A DNA stretch of 15,438 bases from positions 1 through 15,438 of the forward strand of contig CALGIK010000184.1 in assembly GCA_937915515.1 (NCBI GenBank), given 5' to 3'. This document shows positions 1 through 9,100 of this stretch, piece after piece. Origin of the DNA: an uncultured Clostridia bacterium (lineage in GTDB: Bacteria; Bacillota; Clostridia; Christensenellales; CAG-314). Positions within the stretch are counted from its first letter, which is position 1. Each line of letters starts with the position of its first letter. The notes under the pieces were generated by a model, which was not told where the DNA came from, made no database searches, and worked only from the letters and a program-made list of their open reading frames with translations. A program made the translations under genes and the position numbers.

Positions 1-63
1 CTGTTTAAATTAGCATCTATAAGCAATGTTGAAGATGACATTAACCTATTTTTAGAAGCATAA
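1..63 (+). CDS. 3' end of an unidentified gene (partial)
   Basis: Frame 1 is open from the first base and ends at TAA 61-63. It gives the last 20 residues of a protein, LFKLASISNVEDDINLFLEA. A factor-independent terminator follows 35 bases later, which supports this being a true gene end. The fragment is too short to assign. The pattern I-S-x-V-E-D-x-I-x-x-F-L resembles the last helix of several families, including NifX-type proteins and class V aminotransferases, but neither resemblance is strong enough for a call. Confidence 0.5.
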   Translation: MFKLASISNVEDDINLFLEA

Positions 64-98
64 CAAAAACCTCTGTAAAAATTCTATACTAAAGATAG

Positions 99-127
99 AA
101 CGGGCTGAATGCCCGTTTAATTTTTAT
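99..127 (+). terminator. Rho-independent terminator of the upstream gene
   Basis: A 7-bp perfect stem AACGGGC (99-105) / GCCCGTT (111-117) with loop TGAAT is followed by TAATTTTTATTCTT. It lies 35 bases after the stop codon at 61-63. It separates the upstream gene from the DUF134 promoter. Confidence 0.8.
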
Positions 128-190
128 TCTTGTAATGTTTTTTTCATTATCATGATATTATTGTATCCTATCTTGGTTTATTTTTTAAAA

Positions 191-212
191 ATTATTGACA
201 TATGTCAAAAAT
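191..212. promoter_or_regulatory. Candidate operator palindrome upstream of the DUF134 gene
   Basis: TTGACATATGTCAA (195-208) is a perfect 14-bp palindrome. It extends to 22 bp (191-212) with one mismatched pair. Its left half is also the -35 hexamer of the promoter reading into the DUF134 gene, so a protein bound here would block RNA polymerase. The DUF134 product is a helix-turn-helix protein, so autoregulation at this site is a reasonable inference. No binding evidence exists in the sequence itself. Confidence 0.5.
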
Positions 213-221
213 AGGTATAAT
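195..221 (+). promoter_or_regulatory. Sigma-A-type promoter for the DUF134 gene
   Basis: TTGACA (195-200) and TATAAT (216-221) are both perfect consensus hexamers, but only 15 bases apart, shorter than the usual 17. TAATAT (218-223) would give a 17-base spacer with a poorer -10. The start codon lies about 38 bases downstream. A 15-base spacer would suit a weak or conditionally active promoter. Confidence 0.6.
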
Positions 222-259
222 ATTATTTACGCACAGTTATAAAAAACGCCGGAGTTAAT

Positions 260-631
260 ATGGCAAGACCGAAAAAATGGCGGAAGGTGTGTTCCCTTCC
301 CGCAACAATTGAATTTACGCCTATAGATTCTCACAATAGTTTTAGAGATTCTATTGTAATGTCTGTGGATGAATATGAAACGATAAGATTGATTGATAAT
401 GAAAATTTTTCGCAGAAAGAATGTAGCTTGTATATGAAAATAGCGCGAACTACCGTACAACAAATTTACTTTAACGCCCGAAAAAAACTTGCGCGTGTAT
501 TGGTAGAAGGTCTAAACTTAAAAATTGAAGGCGGCGAAATTGTTTTATGTGACGGAAAGGAAAGTTATTGCGGCTGTGGCGTTTGTCAAAAACATAATTA
601 TGCGATAGAATACAATAAGACAGAGGAATAA
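260..631 (+). CDS. DUF134 (UPF0251) family predicted DNA-binding regulator
   Basis: A 123-residue protein of the DUF134/UPF0251 family (COG1342), small proteins with a helix-turn-helix like sigma-70 region 4. The family signatures are clear: N-terminal MARPKKWRKVC, the core SVDEYETIRLIDNENFSQKEC (about residues 35-55), the recognition-helix stretch ARTTVQQIYFNARKKLA (62-78), and a C-terminal cysteine group (C97, then CGCGVC near 104-109) that could bind metal or an Fe-S cluster. ATG 260 has GGAG at 251-254, five bases upstream. The gene has its own promoter overlapping a palindrome. In many Clostridia and other anaerobes such genes sit beside Mrp/NBP35 ATPases and NifX-like proteins, and mrp does follow here. 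Its target is unknown. Control of its own cluster, possibly in response to iron-sulfur or metal status, is inference. Confidence 0.9.
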   Translation: MARPKKWRKVCSLPATIEFTPIDSHNSFRDSIVMSVDEYETIRLIDNENFSQKECSLYMKIARTTVQQIYFNARKKLARVLVEGLNLKIEGGEIVLCDGKESYCGCGVCQKHNYAIEYNKTEE

Positions 632-799
632 ATAAAAATTGCTATTGATAAAAACTATATCGGTAATTTAGCAGATTAAGCTTTAATTAAACTGATTGAG
701 ATTACGAAAAGTTAAGTTTATAACAATGTTTTACGACATAAAATGCTCTACAAATTGATTATGAAAAACTATAAAAGAAATTTGCATTTTAAATTATAA
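632..799 (+). pseudogene. Possible decayed NifX-like gene between DUF134 and mrp
   Basis: Directly after the DUF134 stop, one frame reads IKIAIDKNYIGNLAD*, then ALIKLIEITKS*, then VYNNVLRHKMLYKLI and on to a stop at 797-799. NifX-type proteins start with M-K-I-A-(I/V)-A-x-(D)-(K/N)-x-I-x-x-H-F and then have a beta strand ending in a (L/I)-(I/V)-E-(I/V)-E pattern. Here the first codon is ATA instead of ATG, one or two residues are missing after KIAI, and two in-frame stops follow. The position is where a NifX gene is often found in such clusters. The similarity is short, and I rate this remnant as weaker than the one after mrp. The region could also be plain A/T-rich spacer. Confidence 0.35.
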
Positions 800-844
800 C
801 TATATATAAGCAACGTAAAAAATTTATCTACGGAGGAAAAGCAA

Positions 845-1672
845 GTGAGTGAACAATGCTCGCATAATTGTCAAGATTGCAACGAAAAAAATTGCAATGA
901 CAAAAAAGAAAATTTAATAGCAAAGCCGCACAAATTAAGCCGCATAAAAAAAGTTATCGGTATAATTAGCGGCAAAGGCGGTGTCGGTAAAAGTTTGGTC
1001 ACCTCTTTATTGGCGGCAGCAATGCAAAGAGAAGGTTATAAAACCGCTGTTTTAGATGCCGACATAACGGGTCCGTCCATTCCCAAAGCATTTGGGCTAA
1101 AAACACACGCAACAGGCAACGATGAGGGTATTTTGCCGGTGATGACAAAAACAGGCATATCTGTTATGTCGCTTAATCTTTTGACAGACAACGAAACCGA
1201 CCCCGTTATCTGGAGGGGGCCGCTTATTGCGGGTACTGTAGAACAATTTTGGACAAATGTAATTTGGGGAGATGTCGATTATATGTTTATTGATATGCCC
1301 CCGGGAACAGGCGACGTGGCTTTAACGGTATTTCAGACTATTCCTCTTGACGGCGTGATAATTGTAGCTTCTCCTCAGGAACTAGTAGGTATGATAGTAG
1401 AAAAAGCAGTCAATATGGCGCGCATGATGAACATCCCCGTTTTGGCGCTTGTGGAAAATATGAGTTTTATCACTTGCCCCGACTGCGATAAAAAAATATA
1501 TTTGTTTGGAGAAAGCCGCATTGATGCCATAGCTAGAAAGTATAACGTGACAATTACTGCTAAACTACCTCTTAACCCTAAACTTGCGGCGGCGGTGGAC
1601 GAAGGACTTATCGAACTCTTTGATGGTGACTGGCTTGATGATATAATAAATAAACTTATAGGTCTTATATAA
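845..1672 (+). CDS. mrp: Mrp/NBP35-family iron-sulfur cluster carrier ATPase
   Basis: A 275-residue P-loop ATPase of the Mrp/NBP35/ApbC family, dimeric cytosolic proteins that hold a [4Fe-4S] cluster and pass it to apo-proteins. Visible motifs: deviant Walker A GKGGVGKS (43-50), the switch region DADITGPSIPK (71-81), Walker B-like DMPPGTGD (150-157), and the CPDC pair (C211, C214) that bridges a cluster between monomers in this family. The N-terminus has extra cysteines at 5, 9, 12 and 17, which recalls the N-terminal cluster of NBP35 with different spacing. Translation starts at GTG 845, with GGAGG (832-836) eight bases upstream. It lies 213 bases after the DUF134 gene with no strong promoter between, so co-transcription is likely. 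The remnants on both sides suggest that dedicated NifX-type partners were lost while the general carrier was kept. Confidence 0.93.
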   Translation: MSEQCSHNCQDCNEKNCNDKKENLIAKPHKLSRIKKVIGIISGKGGVGKSLVTSLLAAAMQREGYKTAVLDADITGPSIPKAFGLKTHATGNDEGILPVMTKTGISVMSLNLLTDNETDPVIWRGPLIAGTVEQFWTNVIWGDVDYMFIDMPPGTGDVALTVFQTIPLDGVIIVASPQELVGMIVEKAVNMARMMNIPVLALVENMSFITCPDCDKKIYLFGESRIDAIARKYNVTITAKLPLNPKLAAAVDEGLIELFDGDWLDDIINKLIGLI

Positions 1673-1674
1673 AA

Positions 1675-1811
1675 ATTAAAATTGCAGTTGCATCCATAGG
1701 CGATATTATTGTTTAACATTAGGATCATTGCAAAAATTACAATATTTTTGAGAAAAAAAACAATAAAATATTATTTATTGAGAACACAAATATGCCGATG
1801 TGTATAAAAAA
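1675..1811 (+). pseudogene. Decayed NifX-like (FeMo-cofactor-binding family) gene after mrp
   Basis: Starting three bases after the mrp stop, one frame reads IKIAVASIGDIIV*H*, then DHCKNYNIFEKKNNKIL and FIENTNMP. This follows the N-terminal pattern of the NifX/NafY-type dinitrogenase iron-molybdenum cofactor domain: M-K-I-A-V-A-S-x-G-x-x-(V/I) then H-F-G-x-C-x-x-(F/Y)-x-I-F-E and a polar turn leading to NKI. The start codon has become ATT (1675-1677). Two stops sit where the H-F-G segment should be (1714-1716 and 1720-1722). Only about 45 codons remain before the terminator at 1812, against the family's usual 100-120 residues, so the 3' part is gone. Gene decay is inferred from pattern matching by eye. 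Confidence 0.5.
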
Positions 1812-1838
1812 AGGGGACTAATTTGTCCCCTATTTTTA
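1812..1838. terminator. Bidirectional terminator between convergent genes
   Basis: A 7-bp perfect stem AGGGGAC (1812-1818) / GTCCCCT (1825-1831) with loop TAATTT. It has A-runs to the left (1806-1812) and T-runs to the right (1833-1837), so it can end transcription from mrp on + and from the membrane protein gene on -. The - strand gene stops at 1836, inside the right arm's T-run. Confidence 0.85.
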
Positions 1839-2687
1839 TGCCGAATAACGTTTTTTTGTGATAAGCTGCAATGTTTCGTTTAAAACCTTGTTTAATTCCT
1901 TTTGAGTTTCGACAGAACGAGGTTTGTCGTTGTCTTTTAATAAGCTAGCCAACCTTTCGGCTGTATCAGGTTTTACGCCGTTTGACACTAAAAAATTGAC
2001 TCTTTTTATTGTATTATCTGATGCAAAATCAGGTGATGTGGGCTGCGCCGTCAATAATTCCGTTTGAGGTTTTTCAATAACCAAAGGTGCTTCTTCTGTT
2101 TCGTTTTTTGTAATTTTATTTTCGTCAAAAGTATTCTCAGCCTTATCATTCTGATTAAAAAATGCTTTTCCGTAATAAAAATCCAAAATTCCCACGTAAT
2201 CACTGTATAATTTTTTTGATAAAATAATCCTTTTTGATAAAATACTTTCCACACAAGCAGTAACAAAACAATACGCCAAAACAAACATCAACGGAACAAA
2301 AAACAACCAATCGAAACGATAGAAAACCGCCGCCGTAACAGAAAAGGGAATTAGTGCCAGTACCGCTAAAGCGCCTAAAATGTACAAGCATTTTGTTTGT
2401 TTATGGTTTGTATATATTAAACATTGTGAGGGCAAAAGATTTGTAGAATTTTTATATCTTTCCCATCCAGCTTGATAAACAATAGGTACAGGAAGCGAAC
2501 CAACCCGTGTTTTTTTGGTGCATTTTTTGATTGCAGCTAAACATTTTTTTGTCTGAAGTACTTGTTTTTGATAAGGATTTACTGATAAATTCACCACTAA
2601 CAAGCCTAAAAGTATAATGCCAGCTCCTAAAAAAAACCATATTGACTGATCAATAAGGCTGTCATAAAAATCTATAATCCACGACAT
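1836..2687 (-). CDS. Uncharacterised three-helix membrane protein
   Basis: A 283-residue protein whose family I do not recognise. It has a hydrophobic helix at about 16-34, a basic soluble stretch (40-95) with several cysteines and a YQAGWERYKNS segment, and two further helices at about 101-122 and 126-147. A long polar tail follows. The tail has an acidic low-complexity linker (178-225) and a C-terminal part (226-280) reading FLVSNGVKPDTAERLASLL, a small helical domain by appearance. The helix spacing (one N-terminal, then a close pair after a cytoplasmic-like loop) recalls the TolQ/ExbB/MotA layout, but I see no motif that confirms it. ATG 2687 has AAAGGAG (2701-2695) seven bases upstream. 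The gene is 66 bases downstream of addA on the same strand with no obvious terminator between, so it may be read from the addBA promoter. Confidence 0.75.
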   Translation of the reverse strand: MSWIIDFYDSLIDQSIWFFLGAGIILLGLLVVNLSVNPYQKQVLQTKKCLAAIKKCTKKTRVGSLPVPIVYQAGWERYKNSTNLLPSQCLIYTNHKQTKCLYILGALAVLALIPFSVTAAVFYRFDWLFFVPLMFVLAYCFVTACVESILSKRIILSKKLYSDYVGILDFYYGKAFFNQNDKAENTFDENKITKNETEEAPLVIEKPQTELLTAQPTSPDFASDNTIKRVNFLVSNGVKPDTAERLASLLKDNDKPRSVETQKELNKVLNETLQLITKKRYSA

Positions 2688-2753
2688 AAATAATCTCCTT
2701 TATATTTGTCTATGGATTGATTTTAGACTTTTATTTTTTTTTTAAACCTTATT

Positions 2754-5700
2754 TTAAATGTTCATTTCTATCAATTCATTATTTAAAACAGAAAAGACAT
2801 ATGCTTTCACCTTAACCTTCAATATTTGTTCTGCCGCTTTTTTATAACTGTTTATTTGTTTAAAATAATTTTTCTTAATATCGGTGGGGTTCTGCGTAAC
2901 CTTAAAATCGATAAGTACTGCATTATCTTCATTTTTAACAAGTAAATCAATTACCCCTTGAAGCACTATATTTTGATTGCTTCCGCTGCCAAAAATCGAA
3001 CTGTAAGGCATTTCCGCCATAAAAGGCTGTTCCCTATAAATTTTACCGCCGTTAAACAGCTGCACAAACAAAGGATTTTTTAAGCAATTTTTTATCAGTG
3101 ATGTGTCTATTGCTTGTGCTAAATTAACGTCAATTATACCTTCGTCAATTAATGCCTCTTTCGTGTTGTCTACGCTGTCGTCGTTTGTTAAATCGCACCG
3201 TTCAAATATTTTATGGTAGGCTTTGCCTAATTGGCTTTTGTCAATGTCTTGCGGCACGTCAAGATTAACAATTTGCCCAAAATATTCTTCATTTTCTTCT
3301 TCCTCTTTAAAATTTTGCGCTGCCAATTTATCTATCTGACTTGACGCAACTTTTAAAGGAAGGGTAGTATCCTCAGCAAATTGATATGTCCAATCCAAAT
3401 ATGCTAAACTATCATTAGTGCTTTGTGCTGTTACAATATCTTGTTTTATATCATTTTTTAAGCTCTCCGCCAAAACATATTGTACTGCAAAATTATCGCC
3501 GACATGGTCTTTATATGCACTCATTTTTCCTTTTTGCAATGCTAAATCAATCCAGTCAAACATACAGCGTGCGTCTTGCGGTACAAATTTAATTCTTCCT
3601 GCCGCTTTGGTGCCGCTAGCAATTAAATACAACCTTTTTCGCGCCCGCGTTAACGAAACATATAATAACCGTAATTCCTCCTCAAGATTTTTTGTTACCT
3701 TTTCGCTTTTTACCGCTAAAAAAAGCGGCGTCTCTGTTGCTGTCTTTTCGTCAACGTCAAAATATTTTAAAGAGGGTCCCAGATTTTTACTAATCAGCAA
3801 CGCATCGGTATCCCCGGCAAAAGGACTGCTTAAGCCTGCCAAAAATACAACGTCAAATTCAAGTCCTTTAGAAGCATGCATGGTCATTATCTTAACGGCA
3901 TTGCCGCTGTAATTATTTGCATAATCAATGACGCCGACTTCGTTTACATAATTAATAAATTCCCTTAAGCTTATATTTGCCACACAGCTTATAAAATTAG
4001 ATAATCTCAGGCTGCGTGTTTCTCCGTCGGGTAACGCTAAAATATACCTTTCGTACTCTTTTTCTTCCATCAGTTTAAGCAGCAGCTCGCCCGATAAAAT
4101 TGTCTGACTTAAGATGCGATATTTTTTTGTTAAATTAAAAAATTGCTGTAATTTATCTACAATAATAGCGTCTGCGTCGGGATAATTAATATAATTTTCT
4201 GTTTTTTCATAAAAACTGTTAGTGTTAGGTACTGCTTCACTAATTTTCGCCAATTGTACATAGGTAAGTAATCCCAAAGCACTACTAAGCGCGTTTACAT
4301 ACTCATAGTCGTCAAGAGGATTATCCAGAATGCGCATAAAGCTGATGAGGTCATTTATTTCGCAAGTTTGAGCCGATGTAGGGTAATCTATCACGGCGGG
4401 GATACCTGCCTTTATCAGCTGTTTAAAGATATTGACGGCGTTGGTTTTTACGCTGCGCATTAAAATTACTATATCGCTAAAAGTGCATACCTTGCCTTTA
4501 GAGTCTTTAGTACCTACAATTTCTTTGATTTTTTGGGCAATATACATACCCTCAACGTCGTCGCCGCTTATTTCTTCCTCTTGCTTAGCAGTAATATCGT
4601 ATATTGTTTGAGGCGGTGTTTCGTTTTCCGATTTAGTGTAAAAGATGTAAGAAATTACACTGCTTTTTTCGCCGTCGCACAATGAGTATATGTTGTTTGC
4701 TTTAAGTTTACCTGTATTGGAGTAATCGACTTGTCCGAAATTATCCGTCATAAGCGCTTCAAACACCATATTTACAAATTCGGCAATCTCCTTGTTGCAA
4801 CGGAAATTATCGTTCATATATACAATATCGTTAATTTGACAGTTTTGAGTATATTCATAACTGCGCTGCACAAAAATATCAGGGTCGCTTTGTCTAAAAC
4901 CGTAAATACTTTGTTTTACGTCTCCTACGGCAAAAAAATTAAATTCACCCTTTAATTTTGCCAATATTTCTTCCTGAATTCCGTTTATATCCTGATACTC
5001 GTCCACAAAAATATAACTGTATTTATTTTTTACTTGGCTAAGTGCCTCTTTGTCCTCAAGAATTTTTAATGTAAAATGCTCCAAATCGTTATAATCGCAT
5101 AAATTGCGCTCCCTTTTTAATTGCGAAAAGCGCTCGGTGACTTGTACCGTAAGCTCTATAAGTTTATCCAGCCAAACCCTGTTTTGGATATCAAACATTG
5201 AATTACGCTTAATATCCTCATATATTTTTAATTCTTTTAGCCAATCGCTGACAGTTTCCTTTAAAGCTTTGCATTCTTCCAATAAATTTTCAAACTCGGC
5301 AATATCAACACTGAGTACATCGGGAGCTTTTTTTAGTTTTTGAGCAAAAGCAGGCAACTCAACCGCATATAAAAGCTGCAAGTTTTTTTCCAATTCAAAA
5401 TCAATTGACGCGCACAGCTGACTCCTTATTTTTTCTAAATAATCGACTAACAGATATGCGCCTGTTATTTTAAGCTTAGATATATAATCCGCCAAAACGT
5501 TTTTATATGAGTTTTGGCTGGTTATCAATTTGTCATTCAAAAAACTTTCAACCCTTTGATAATTAATGTTTAAACGCTTTTCGTCATACCAAAGCGGAAA
5601 GTCTTTTATGCATTGCCCAAAATTATATAATTTTGTTAAATAATCCTCCAAGATATGGTCGCTGCGGTTTTTTATAAGTCTGATTAATAAATCGTTAAAG

Positions 5701-6137
5701 CTGTCATCATTTATGTAATGCTCTTTTAATACGTCGTCAAGCGCATTTTTAAAAAGCGCGGCGGCTTCGTTTTGTTCTGCCACAACAAAATCGGGGTCAA
5801 TGCCGACTAAATAAAAATATTCTCTTACGATATCGGCGCAAAAAGAGTGCAAGGTGCAAATTTGAGCAACGTCAATTCTTTCTCGCTGAGAAAAAGCAAA
5901 TTCGTCATTTGTTTCGGTAAGCATATTAAAAAGCTTTTCCTTCATCTCGGCGGCGGCAAGTTTTGTAAAGGTGACAACTACAATATTTTGCAGCGGAATA
6001 TTTTTGCTAAGTATAAGCTTTACAATGCGTGTAACCATTACGGTTGTTTTGCCTGTGCCTGCTGATGCGCTGACTAAAATGTTTGTGTTTTTGTCGGTAT
6101 TTAACGCCTTTAATTGATCAGCCGTATAATTAAGCAT
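2754..6137 (-). CDS. addA: ATP-dependent helicase/nuclease subunit A (AddA)
   Basis: An 1127-residue UvrD/PcrA-like 3'-5' helicase fused to a RecB-type nuclease. It is the motor subunit of AddAB, which resects double-strand breaks for RecA-dependent repair. Motifs in order: Walker A ASAGTGKT (24-31), motif Ia VTFTKLAAAEMK (55-66), Walker B DEYQD (379-383), motif III GDVKQSIYGFR (405-415), motif V MTMHASKGLEFD (751-762), and motif VI LLYVSLTRAR (824-833). The C-terminal nuclease has GKAYHKIFE (971-979), GVIDLL with D1064, LIDFK with D1077 and K1079, and QINSY (Q1094, Y1098), so all the usual active-site positions are filled. Length is a little short of the 1,200 or so residues of many homologues. 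ATG 6137 overlaps the addB stop by 8 bases (ATGCTTAA), with GGAGG at 6151-6147 inside addB, so translation is coupled. Confidence 0.97.
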   Translation of the reverse strand: MLNYTADQLKALNTDKNTNILVSASAGTGKTTVMVTRIVKLILSKNIPLQNIVVVTFTKLAAAEMKEKLFNMLTETNDEFAFSQRERIDVAQICTLHSFCADIVREYFYLVGIDPDFVVAEQNEAAALFKNALDDVLKEHYINDDSFNDLLIRLIKNRSDHILEDYLTKLYNFGQCIKDFPLWYDEKRLNINYQRVESFLNDKLITSQNSYKNVLADYISKLKITGAYLLVDYLEKIRSQLCASIDFELEKNLQLLYAVELPAFAQKLKKAPDVLSVDIAEFENLLEECKALKETVSDWLKELKIYEDIKRNSMFDIQNRVWLDKLIELTVQVTERFSQLKRERNLCDYNDLEHFTLKILEDKEALSQVKNKYSYIFVDEYQDINGIQEEILAKLKGEFNFFAVGDVKQSIYGFRQSDPDIFVQRSYEYTQNCQINDIVYMNDNFRCNKEIAEFVNMVFEALMTDNFGQVDYSNTGKLKANNIYSLCDGEKSSVISYIFYTKSENETPPQTIYDITAKQEEEISGDDVEGMYIAQKIKEIVGTKDSKGKVCTFSDIVILMRSVKTNAVNIFKQLIKAGIPAVIDYPTSAQTCEINDLISFMRILDNPLDDYEYVNALSSALGLLTYVQLAKISEAVPNTNSFYEKTENYINYPDADAIIVDKLQQFFNLTKKYRILSQTILSGELLLKLMEEKEYERYILALPDGETRSLRLSNFISCVANISLREFINYVNEVGVIDYANNYSGNAVKIMTMHASKGLEFDVVFLAGLSSPFAGDTDALLISKNLGPSLKYFDVDEKTATETPLFLAVKSEKVTKNLEEELRLLYVSLTRARKRLYLIASGTKAAGRIKFVPQDARCMFDWIDLALQKGKMSAYKDHVGDNFAVQYVLAESLKNDIKQDIVTAQSTNDSLAYLDWTYQFAEDTTLPLKVASSQIDKLAAQNFKEEEENEEYFGQIVNLDVPQDIDKSQLGKAYHKIFERCDLTNDDSVDNTKEALIDEGIIDVNLAQAIDTSLIKNCLKNPLFVQLFNGGKIYREQPFMAEMPYSSIFGSGSNQNIVLQGVIDLLVKNEDNAVLIDFKVTQNPTDIKKNYFKQINSYKKAAEQILKVKVKAYVFSVLNNELIEMNI

Positions 6138-9100
6138 GACTTTTGACCTCCATGCATAAGCTTATATCTTCAGCGCTCATCAATACTTCCTTACGGGGCG
6201 AAAATATCAGAGTATCGTTAAAATTACACAGCTTTTTACTCAAGCAGTAAGTGCATGCATTTTCGATAGGGTTAACGGCAATATAGCCTTGCTGCATCAA
6301 TTTATTTGCTCTGGTAATTAAACTGACGGCGTAATCGATACAACTATTAAACTGTTTGTGCGTAAGCGAACTTTTGCCTATGTTTGAAAGCCCGCCGTCT
6401 TTTTTAAGAGACGCGCTGAACAGCGTACTCTTGCCGTCCTTGTAAAAATTGTTATCTATATTATTTATAAGGTCTGTTTCCCCTATAACCCGTCCGATAA
6501 AACGTTTTTTGTCGCTCTCGTTATAATCATCGCTGATTTTAAAATAAAAACATGCGACAGGCTCACCCTTTAAATATTTTTTTACAGCAAGTGCATAAAC
6601 AAAAAGCTGCAGCTTAATACCCACATAAAGCTTGCTCTCATTAAATTCCGCTTTTCCGCTTTTATAATCGATAATCATATATTTATCGCCATAAGCGTCT
6701 ATCCTATCGATTATTCCTTTAAGTGAAAGCGTTTTGCCTTCACAGTCTATCGTAAGCATGTTGTCTGAATTAAAGCCAAATCCAAATTCTGTTTTTATCG
6801 GTGAAAAATCACTGTTAGCTATCTGCTGAGCAATAGAAACACACATTTTTATAGTTTCTTTTTTTAAGTTTTCGCTTAAAAAAGCAAATTTAAAATCGTT
6901 TTTAAAAGCGCAGTATTTTTCGTCGTTTATCACTTGGTTAAAAATCGCTTCGGCGGTATTTTTGTCTATCCTCTCTTTATTGATTATTCGATTAACGAAT
7001 TTTTCAAAAACAGAATGGAGAATATTGCCGAAATCGTTTACTTTAAATTGACCTGTCTCTTTTTCTTTCAAACCTAAACCGCTTGACACAAAATGGCTGA
7101 AAGGACAATTATAAAAGTTTTCTATTTTTGTGACGCTGTATGCGCCTCCTTTAAAGAAGATTTTTTTGCCGTTAGGTATATTTTGGATATCGTTATTAAA
7201 ATCTAAATATTTTTGAGCTTTGCTGTTGTATTCGTCAATTTGTTTAGGCAACAAAGAATACTTCAGTATACCTTCTCTGTTTTGGCTAAGTGTTGTCACG
7301 GCTTTTTTTAAAGCTGTTTTCTTGTTGAGATATTCGTAATTAATTACATCGTCAGGATAATCGCCAATGCCGTCAGCCGAAAAACATTTTTTTAGCGCTA
7401 TTACAAAAGGCGCAGGACGTGTTTGAGAATCTTTGTTATTGCCGGCAAAACTAACATAAAGAATGTCCGTCGGCTCGTTTAAAGCATTAAACAATTTAAA
7501 GCGCTGTCTTCTGTTTTCGCTTTCGGCGCTTATATCTGCGTTTATGCCGTATTTTTTTAACATTTCTATATTGCTGTCAGTTAAAAGCGTGCCCGATTTT
7601 TTTGCAACAGGCATACTGCCCTCGTTTGCGCCTAAAATTATTAAAACTTTAACATCATGGCTTATGCCTTTGTTTAAATCGCTTATGTTTACGCAGTCAA
7701 AAAAGAGCGGAACAATAGACACGGTCTGAGCATTTAACGCCGAAGAAAATGCCTTGATAAATTTATCGAGAGTAATATATTCGTTTTCCATAACGGCGGC
7801 TAATTGTTCTAAAACTTGGCGCAGCTTTTTTTCTGTCTGCATAATACGGCGCTGTTCTTCATTAATGCCGTAAGAATTTAAAATACTGCCGTATTCTTCT
7901 AATTTTTCGCCTATACTTTCCTTGGTTAAAAAATCAGATATCTTTTCGATATAGCTTTTGCATGTATCGGCTTTTTTTATGCCGTATCTGCTAAATATCT
8001 CTGTCAGCTTTTTACCCACAGCTTTAGCCTGCTCATAATAAACATCTTTAAGACCTATTTCGAAGTCACTGTAATTATAGTTAATATTATATTTTATACA
8101 AAAATTTTCGAAAGCAAAAACATCCTCGTTAAAGAGATAATTTTTGGCAAAATCCAATACATTATTAAGTTTGAAGTTGTTTTTGTATGAGTTAAGAAAA
8201 GCTATTACGTATCTTCCTAAAACGCTGTCTATTAGCGACTCTTTTTTGTCGAGATAAAAGGGTATCATATAGTCCGAAAAGTGTTTTTCGATAGCAAAAC
8301 CGTAGAGGGAAGTATCAGAGCACAATACCTTAATATCCTTATATCTGCCCCCTTGTTTTACATAAAAGTCAATAAAATGCGCAAGTTTCAGCACTTCATC
8401 AAATATATCAGAACAATTTTTTATGATAAGTTTGTCGGGCGAAATTGTTTTTTGCATCGTTTTACCTACACAAAATACGCTTGTATATATGTGTTTTGTC
8501 AATTGGCTTGCATGAGCCACATAATTTTCGATATTTGGCTTTATGTTTAAATCGTCGCATATACCTTGTATTGCTTGCGGCACGCTGTTATCAAAAAGGG
8601 CGCTGTGAGTATACTGACTGCTTGATGCCGCCGCAACAGTGACTTGTTTGCCAAATCTTATCAGTTTTTTTATTATCAATTTTTCCTGCGTGTTAAAGGA
8701 CAAAAAATCATAAATATAAAATCCGCATGAACCTATTGTTTGCGGCGTGAGCGTATCAATTAATATGTCAAGCTTATCGGCGCTGTCAATGTAGCGGTTT
8801 TTCATTGCGTCAATATAAGCCGAATAAATCAAACGTATGTCAGATAGTTTGGTTTTTAACGATTGCGGCAAATCGGCTATTGATAGCTGCTCAGGAAGAA
8901 TATGCGCATATTTAAACGCCGATATAAGTTGATATATTTTTTCGGCGAAACCGCTGCTATTTACGCCGTGCTTAAAGCAATAAAAACTGCCTGATTTGCT
9001 GTCGAGAAGCTTAGACAATAAAATTATGCAGTTTTGTCTTGTTAAATACTCTTGTTTAATATCCTTTAAGCTGTCCACCAATTTTTTAAAAGTGACAACA

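Noticed and set aside
148..157. 10-bp palindrome TATCATGATA in the spacer before the DUF134 promoter.
   Set aside because: It is short, does not extend, and is expected by chance in such A/T-rich sequence.
1375..1728. A 117-codon - strand frame overlapping the end of mrp.
   Set aside because: It lies mostly antisense to conserved mrp coding sequence, its translation is low-complexity serine-rich, and it has no ribosome binding site or recognisable domain.
3418..3912. A 164-codon + strand frame inside addA.
   Set aside because: It is antisense to the conserved helicase motifs V and VI of addA. Its composition is that of a reverse-strand shadow.
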